From the NCBI GenBank assembly GCA_021464415.1, contig CM038468.1, forward strand, positions 34,522,969-34,586,968: a stretch of 64,000 nt of DNA, given 5' to 3'. The DNA is from Lonicera japonica (Eukaryota > Streptophyta > Magnoliopsida > Dipsacales > Caprifoliaceae). The first letter of the stretch is position 1. Every line of letters begins with the position of its first letter. Both the position numbers and the translations under genes were made by a program. The notes below the pieces were generated by a model that searched no databases, was not told the DNA's origin, and worked only from the letters and a program-made list of their open reading frames with translations. Shown here in pieces: positions 59,738-64,000 of this stretch.

Positions 59738-60204
59738 AGGTTAAGACTCCTTATAGCTTAGGTTGGATCCAAAAAAAACCCTAGCCGCCGCTATTACCTA
59801 ACCCCGCCTAAAACCCTAGCGCCGCTGCCTTCCTGGTCATTGGTTGTGTAATCCGTGACGTTTTCCTAAAACCGACCACACAGCCTAGGTCGGAATCCCC
59901 AGACGAGTCGAACCCCGAAAGCAGCGCCGGCAACCGTCCACACACGCGCCGCTCCTTCCCGCGCGTGGATCTCACGCGCCGTCGACTTCCAACGCGCGTG
60001 GAGGCGCGTGGATGCTCAGATCATCACCGGAATTTCCAGACCACCTCGTCTCACAGTTCCGCACCTCATTCTGGTCCAGGTTTGGTTCGTTTGATCCGGT
60101 TTGATACTGTTCCAGTTAATCTGCCACTGTTCCATGTTATTCAGTGCTGTCCAATACTATTCAGTCCCTGTTTTTTGGTCCAGTTAGTTTGATCATTATT
60201 CCAT

Positions 60205-61170
60205 ATGAACTATAAACTTGCTATGGTGGGTGCTAGTAGTCCGGGTCTCACAGATTCATCTAGTGGTTCTACCACAAGCCCGTCTTCTACGGTCACAGAT
60301 GCTATGTCGCAATTTGCTACTATGTATTCGGTGAGTGAAAATCCTGTGGCCAATATTAGTCATAAATTGAATGGTAGGAATTACCTCGAATGGGCACAAT
60401 CAATGAGACTGTTTATTGATGGCAAAAGAAAATTAGGGTATGTGAATGGTGAGGTGGTACCACCACCATCTAACGACCCGGGCTTTAAATCGTGGCGCGA
60501 GGAGAATTCGATGGTTACCTCGTGGTTGATCAATTCCGTGGAGGCTGGACTCGGTAAACCCTATATGTTCCTGCCGACTGCTCGAGATATCTGGCACGTG
60601 GTTAAGGAAACGTACTCAGACCTAGACAACTATTCTCAAATGTTCGAACTCAACAACCGGTTGTGGAAGATGCAACAAGGGGACCGTGGGGTTACAGCTT
60701 ACTACCTTGACATGATGGCCATATGGCAAGAGTTGGATTTGTTTGAAACTGAAGAGTGGGAAAACCCGAATGATAGTGCTCGTTACAAGAAGAAGGTTGA
60801 GCGAGGTCGCGTGTTTGTCTTCTTGGCTGGATTGAACAAGGATCTAGACGAAGTTCGGGTCGTATTTTAGGCAGGATACCTTTGCCTACTATCAGAGAGG
60901 TTTTTTCAGAGGTACGGAGAGAAGAGGCTCGACGATCTGTGATGTTGAGAGACGATCGTGAATCCCGTGCAGAGAGTGAAGGATCTGCACTTATAGTCCT
61001 TGATAAAGCAGTAGATGGTGATAAGCGGGGAGGAAAGCAAAGATTGTGGTGTGATCATTGCCAGTGGCCAGGTCATACTAAGGATAGTTGTTGGAAGCTT
61101 CATGGCAAACCAGTAAATTGGAAGAAGCGGGATAACAAAAAAAGGGGAGGACCCCGAGCATTCCAAGCAA
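60205..61170 (+). pseudogene. copia gag (one frameshift)
   Basis: Starts at the ATG at 60205 (MNYKLAMVG) or the next at 60223 (MVGASSPG). It holds the copia gag core: LNGRNYLEWAQSMRLFIDGK, NSMVTSWLINSVEAGLGKPY, then WKMQQGDRGVTAYY and FLAGLNKDLDEVR. A frameshift in a G run near 60860 ends the first frame at 60870. The frame continues from 60882 with LPTIREVFSEVRREEARRSV and the CCHC knuckle WCDHCQWPGHTKDSC. It would form the capsid and nucleocapsid. Confidence 0.85.
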
Positions 61171-62321
61171 GCTCTACAGATTCAGAGCAGCAGTCTTCCT
61201 CAGAAACACTTCCATTCACAAAGGAACAAATGGAGCATCTGTGTAAAATGGTCCAATCTCATTCCTTAGGAAATTCTGGCTCATCATGTTCCGTAGCTCA
61301 GTCAGGTAATACGTTTACAGCTACAATTGCCTGCATCAAATCCCATAGCAACTGGATATTAGATTCAGGGGCTAATGATCACATGACTGGTATCTCGGAA
61401 TTCTTTTCGTCTTATACTCCGTGTGCAGGGAATCAAAAAGTTAAAATTGCTGATGGTTCTTTCGCTGCAGTTGCCGGCAAAGGAACCATAATCGTCTCTC
61501 CATCTCTCACTCTTAAAGATGTCTTACATGTCCCTAATTTATCGTATAATCTTATATCTGTTAGCAAATTGGCTCTTGATCTCAATTTTCAAGTTAACTT
61601 TTGGTCTTCTCATTGTGAATTTCAGGATTTAAATTCAGGGAAGATGATTGGGGTTGCTAAACAGGATGGGGGTCTCTACTTCTTCAATAATGGGTCTACC
61701 TCTGGAAGGCAAGACCGACAGACTTGTTTTAATTCTATTTATGTTTCTAGTGATAGTCATATTTTGTTATGGCATTATAGGTTAGGACATCCAAACTTTC
61801 AGTATTTAAAGCATTTGTTTCCCAAGTTATTAATGAATAAAAATTTGCTTAAATTTCGGTGTGAATCTTGTGAATTAGCGAAACATCAACGCACGGTTTT
61901 TTCGTCTCAACCATATAAGAAATCACAACCCTTCACCTTGATTCACAGTGATGTTTGGGGTCCTTCTAGAGTGTCCACTTGGTCTGGCAAACGTTGGTTT
62001 GTAACTTTCATTGATGACCACACTAGAGTATGTTGGGTCTTTCTTTTAAAAGATAAATCAGAAGTTGGGAGTGTGTTTCAAAACTTTTACACCATGATAC
62101 ACACACAGTTTCAAACCAAAATTCAAATTTTTCGGAGTGATAATGGGAAGGAATTTTTTAATAAGATGTTAGGGGATTTTTTCTTCAAAAATGGGATAAT
62201 TCATCAAAGTTCTTGTAATTATACTCCTCAACAAAATGGAGTTGCTGAAAGGAAAAATAGACATCTACTTGAAGTTGCTCGTGCTTTAATTTTTCAAACT
62301 AAAGTTCCAAAATACCTTTGA
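61170..62321 (+). pseudogene. copia protease and integrase (frame broken at the end)
   Basis: Protease active site NWILDSGANDHMTG at about 61350-61390 with the expected DSG. Pre-integrase/HHCC zinc segment LWHYRLGHPNF and CESCELAKHQR. Integrase catalytic blocks IHSDVWGPSRVS, IFRSDNGKEFF and YTPQQNGVAERKN supply the D, D and E residues. The frame ends at 62321 because of a one-base shift inside PKYL; the reading continues in another frame. Cuts and joins DNA at host targets. Confidence 0.88.
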
Positions 62322-64000
62322 GAGATGCTATTTTGACTGCTACTTACCTTATTAATCGACTTCCAACACGAACTTTGAAATTTCAAGCCCCTATAAAATT
62401 GCTTTCTGATCTATTTCCCAACACTCGGTTATTAGGGGATATTCCCTTAAAAATATTTGGAAGTGTTGCCTTTGTTCATAATCATGACCCCAAAAATTCT
62501 AAACTTGATCCAAAGGCACACAAATGTATTTTTGTAGGCTATCCTACAAATCAAAAAGGGTATAAATGTTTTGATCCGATTTCCAAGAAATTATACATTT
62601 CTATGGATGTGACCTTCTTCGAGGGGAAATCCTATTACAACTCCCATCTTCAGGGGGAGAGCACGAGTGAAAATGGAGGTTGTGGTTTTGATAATTCAGT
62701 CGTTGATGTTTTGTATGAACAAGTACCTAATTATTTTAACACACAATCTGGGAAACCAAATGAATTAAATATTGAAGATACTTGTGTTGGTAATGGTGAA
62801 CAACCAGGGTTAGTGTCATCCCAAAATCTGACTACTGATGGACCAGAGATGTGTGCAAAACGGTATAAAGGTCTTGTTTACTCTAGAAAAAATCCAGAAC
62901 AAGGAAGGAAAGAAACCATCCCTCTGCAACCCCAAGAATCCAACCTGGAGGTGGATCATGATACTCACGATGACTCTTCCGAGATACCTGAAGGTAACTC
63001 TCAAGCTAATATCGAGTCAACCCGGTCTGATCAACTTGATCTTCCTATTGCTCTTAGAAAAGGAGTCAGAGCGTGTACGAAATCTCCCAAATATCCCATT
63101 TCGAACTTTGTGTCATATAAAAATATCTCACCCTCCTATTCTACATTTATCTCTCGTGTGTTGAATGTGGTTATTCCTAACAATGTTCAGGATGCTCTAA
63201 ATGTTCCGGAGTGGAGAGAAGCGGTGTATGAGGAGATGAGAGCACTGGAGAAGAATGCTACTTGGGAGAAAGTAAAGCTTCCAGAAGGAAAGACAGTTGT
63301 TGGTTGTAAATGGGTATTCACTGTGAAGTATAACTCCGATGGGTCAGTAGAACGGTACAAGGCTCGTCTGGTGGCTAAAGGCTTCACTCAAACGTATGGA
63401 GTCGACTACTCCGAAACATTTTCTCCAGTGGCAAAATTAAATACAGTTCGGGTTCTCTTATCAGTTGCAGCTAATTTGGACTGGCCTCTGAATCAGTTAG
63501 ATGTGAAGAATGCCTTCTTGAATGGAAACCTAGAAGAGGAAGTATATATGGAACCTCCACCTGGTTTTACTGAGGAATTTGGGACAAAAATCTGCAAGCT
63601 CAAGAGGTCTTTGTATGGCCTTAAACAATCCCCTAGGGCGTGGTTCGAAAGATTAACGAAGTTCCTCAAGGGCCAAGGATATAATCAAGGGCAGTCTGAT
63701 CATACTCTCTTCACAAAGACGTCCACAAGAAACGAACTTTCTGTTCTCATTGTTTATGTGGATGATATGATTTTGATAGGGGATGATGTTGAAGAAATGA
63801 ATCGACTAAAGCAAAATCTTGCTAGAGAATTTGAGATTAAGGATCTTGGTGACCTACGATACTTCCTTGGAATGGAGGTGGCCCGTTCAAAAAGTGGTAT
63901 TGTCGTATCACAACGGAAATATATTTTGGATATGCTTTCAGAAACTGGGATGAGTGGGTGTAAGCCATCGGATACTCCCATAGAACTGGGTACCAAGCTC
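62322..64000 (+). pseudogene. copia integrase C-terminus and reverse transcriptase
   Basis: Open from about 62322 to the window end. The integrase tail (TYLINRLPTR; FGSVAFVHNHDPKN and GYPTNQKGYKCFDP) leads through a Ser/Asp/Glu-rich linker into RT: VPEWREAVYEEMRALEKNAT, CKWVFTVKYNSDGS, YKARLVAKGFTQTYGVDYSE, LDVKNAFLNGNLEEEVYMEP, LKRSLYGLKQSPRAWFERL and the YVDD motif at 63755-63766. All catalytic blocks are intact. Labelled pseudogene only because it is out of frame with the upstream part. Confidence 0.85.

Larger units (their letters stand above)
59552..64000 (+). mobile_element. Young Ty1/copia element (runs off the window)
   Basis: A 174-bp LTR (59552-59725) is followed at once by a TGGTATCAGAGG PBS (59726-59737), gag, protease, integrase and RT in copia order. 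It is inserted in the right LTR of the gypsy element, so it is younger than that element. Apart from two one-base frameshifts, near 60860 and 62320, the visible polyprotein is open and its motifs are well preserved. The short LTR and gag style (KLNGRNYLEWAQSMRLFI) resemble Ale/Ivana-type lineages. RNase H and the right LTR are past base 64000. Confidence 0.9.

Overview
The window is nuclear DNA of a flowering plant, probably a eudicot. It is AT-rich, uses GT-AG spliceosomal introns, and is packed with plant LTR retrotransposons and small inverted-repeat (MITE-like) transposons. It holds one large conserved plant gene, a homologue of Arabidopsis NO VEIN (NOV), on the minus strand. Eight coding exons between 34324 and 46488 join in frame for about 2,073 residues. 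A HSP90/histidine-kinase-like ATPase segment lies near the visible N-terminal third and the NOV C-terminal (DUF3883) domain is at the end. The N-terminal part of the family protein is not seen; a retrotransposon block starts about 420 bp upstream of the first visible exon.

Layout. 1-2960: AT-rich, gene-free, with LTR-like debris. 2961-11086: an old Ty1/copia element on the minus strand, with both LTRs, a target-site duplication and a PBS. Its broken gag-pol is interrupted at 7590-10190 by a 2.6-kb non-coding insertion that may be a solo LTR. 11092-22420: gene-free DNA with a Tourist-like MITE, tandem duplications and a 476-bp-armed inverted duplication carrying exon-like sequence. 22430-24130: a broken copy of the last NOV exon and 3' UTR, disrupted by a second MITE copy. 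24240-29820: layered small repeats and foldback elements, including a 169-bp foldback unit repeated three times. 32323-33962: a solo LTR with a perfect 5-bp target duplication just downstream of NOV. 34324-46488: NOV.

46906-59551 is a decayed Ty3/gypsy element of the Tat type on the plus strand. Its gag-PR-RT-RH-aRH-INT region is riddled with stops. Beyond the integrase it carries a degenerate short repeat array and three antisense transcription modules: two small related coiled-coil ORFs and one multi-exon gene with a gypsy-type PF04195-like domain. Each module ends in a similar GC-rich hairpin. The right LTR of this element is split 26 bp from its start by a younger Ty1/copia element (59552 to beyond 64000). 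That element is nearly intact, with two single-base frameshifts in what is visible.

No rRNA, tRNA, CRISPR or bacterial-type feature is present. NOV is the only convincing host gene; the other coding sequence belongs to mobile elements or gene fragments. The best candidates for novelty are the triple antisense modules inside the Tat element, the palindromic gene-fragment duplication at 17.3-18.3 kb, and the NOV pseudogene, which gives a natural empty site for dating a MITE insertion.
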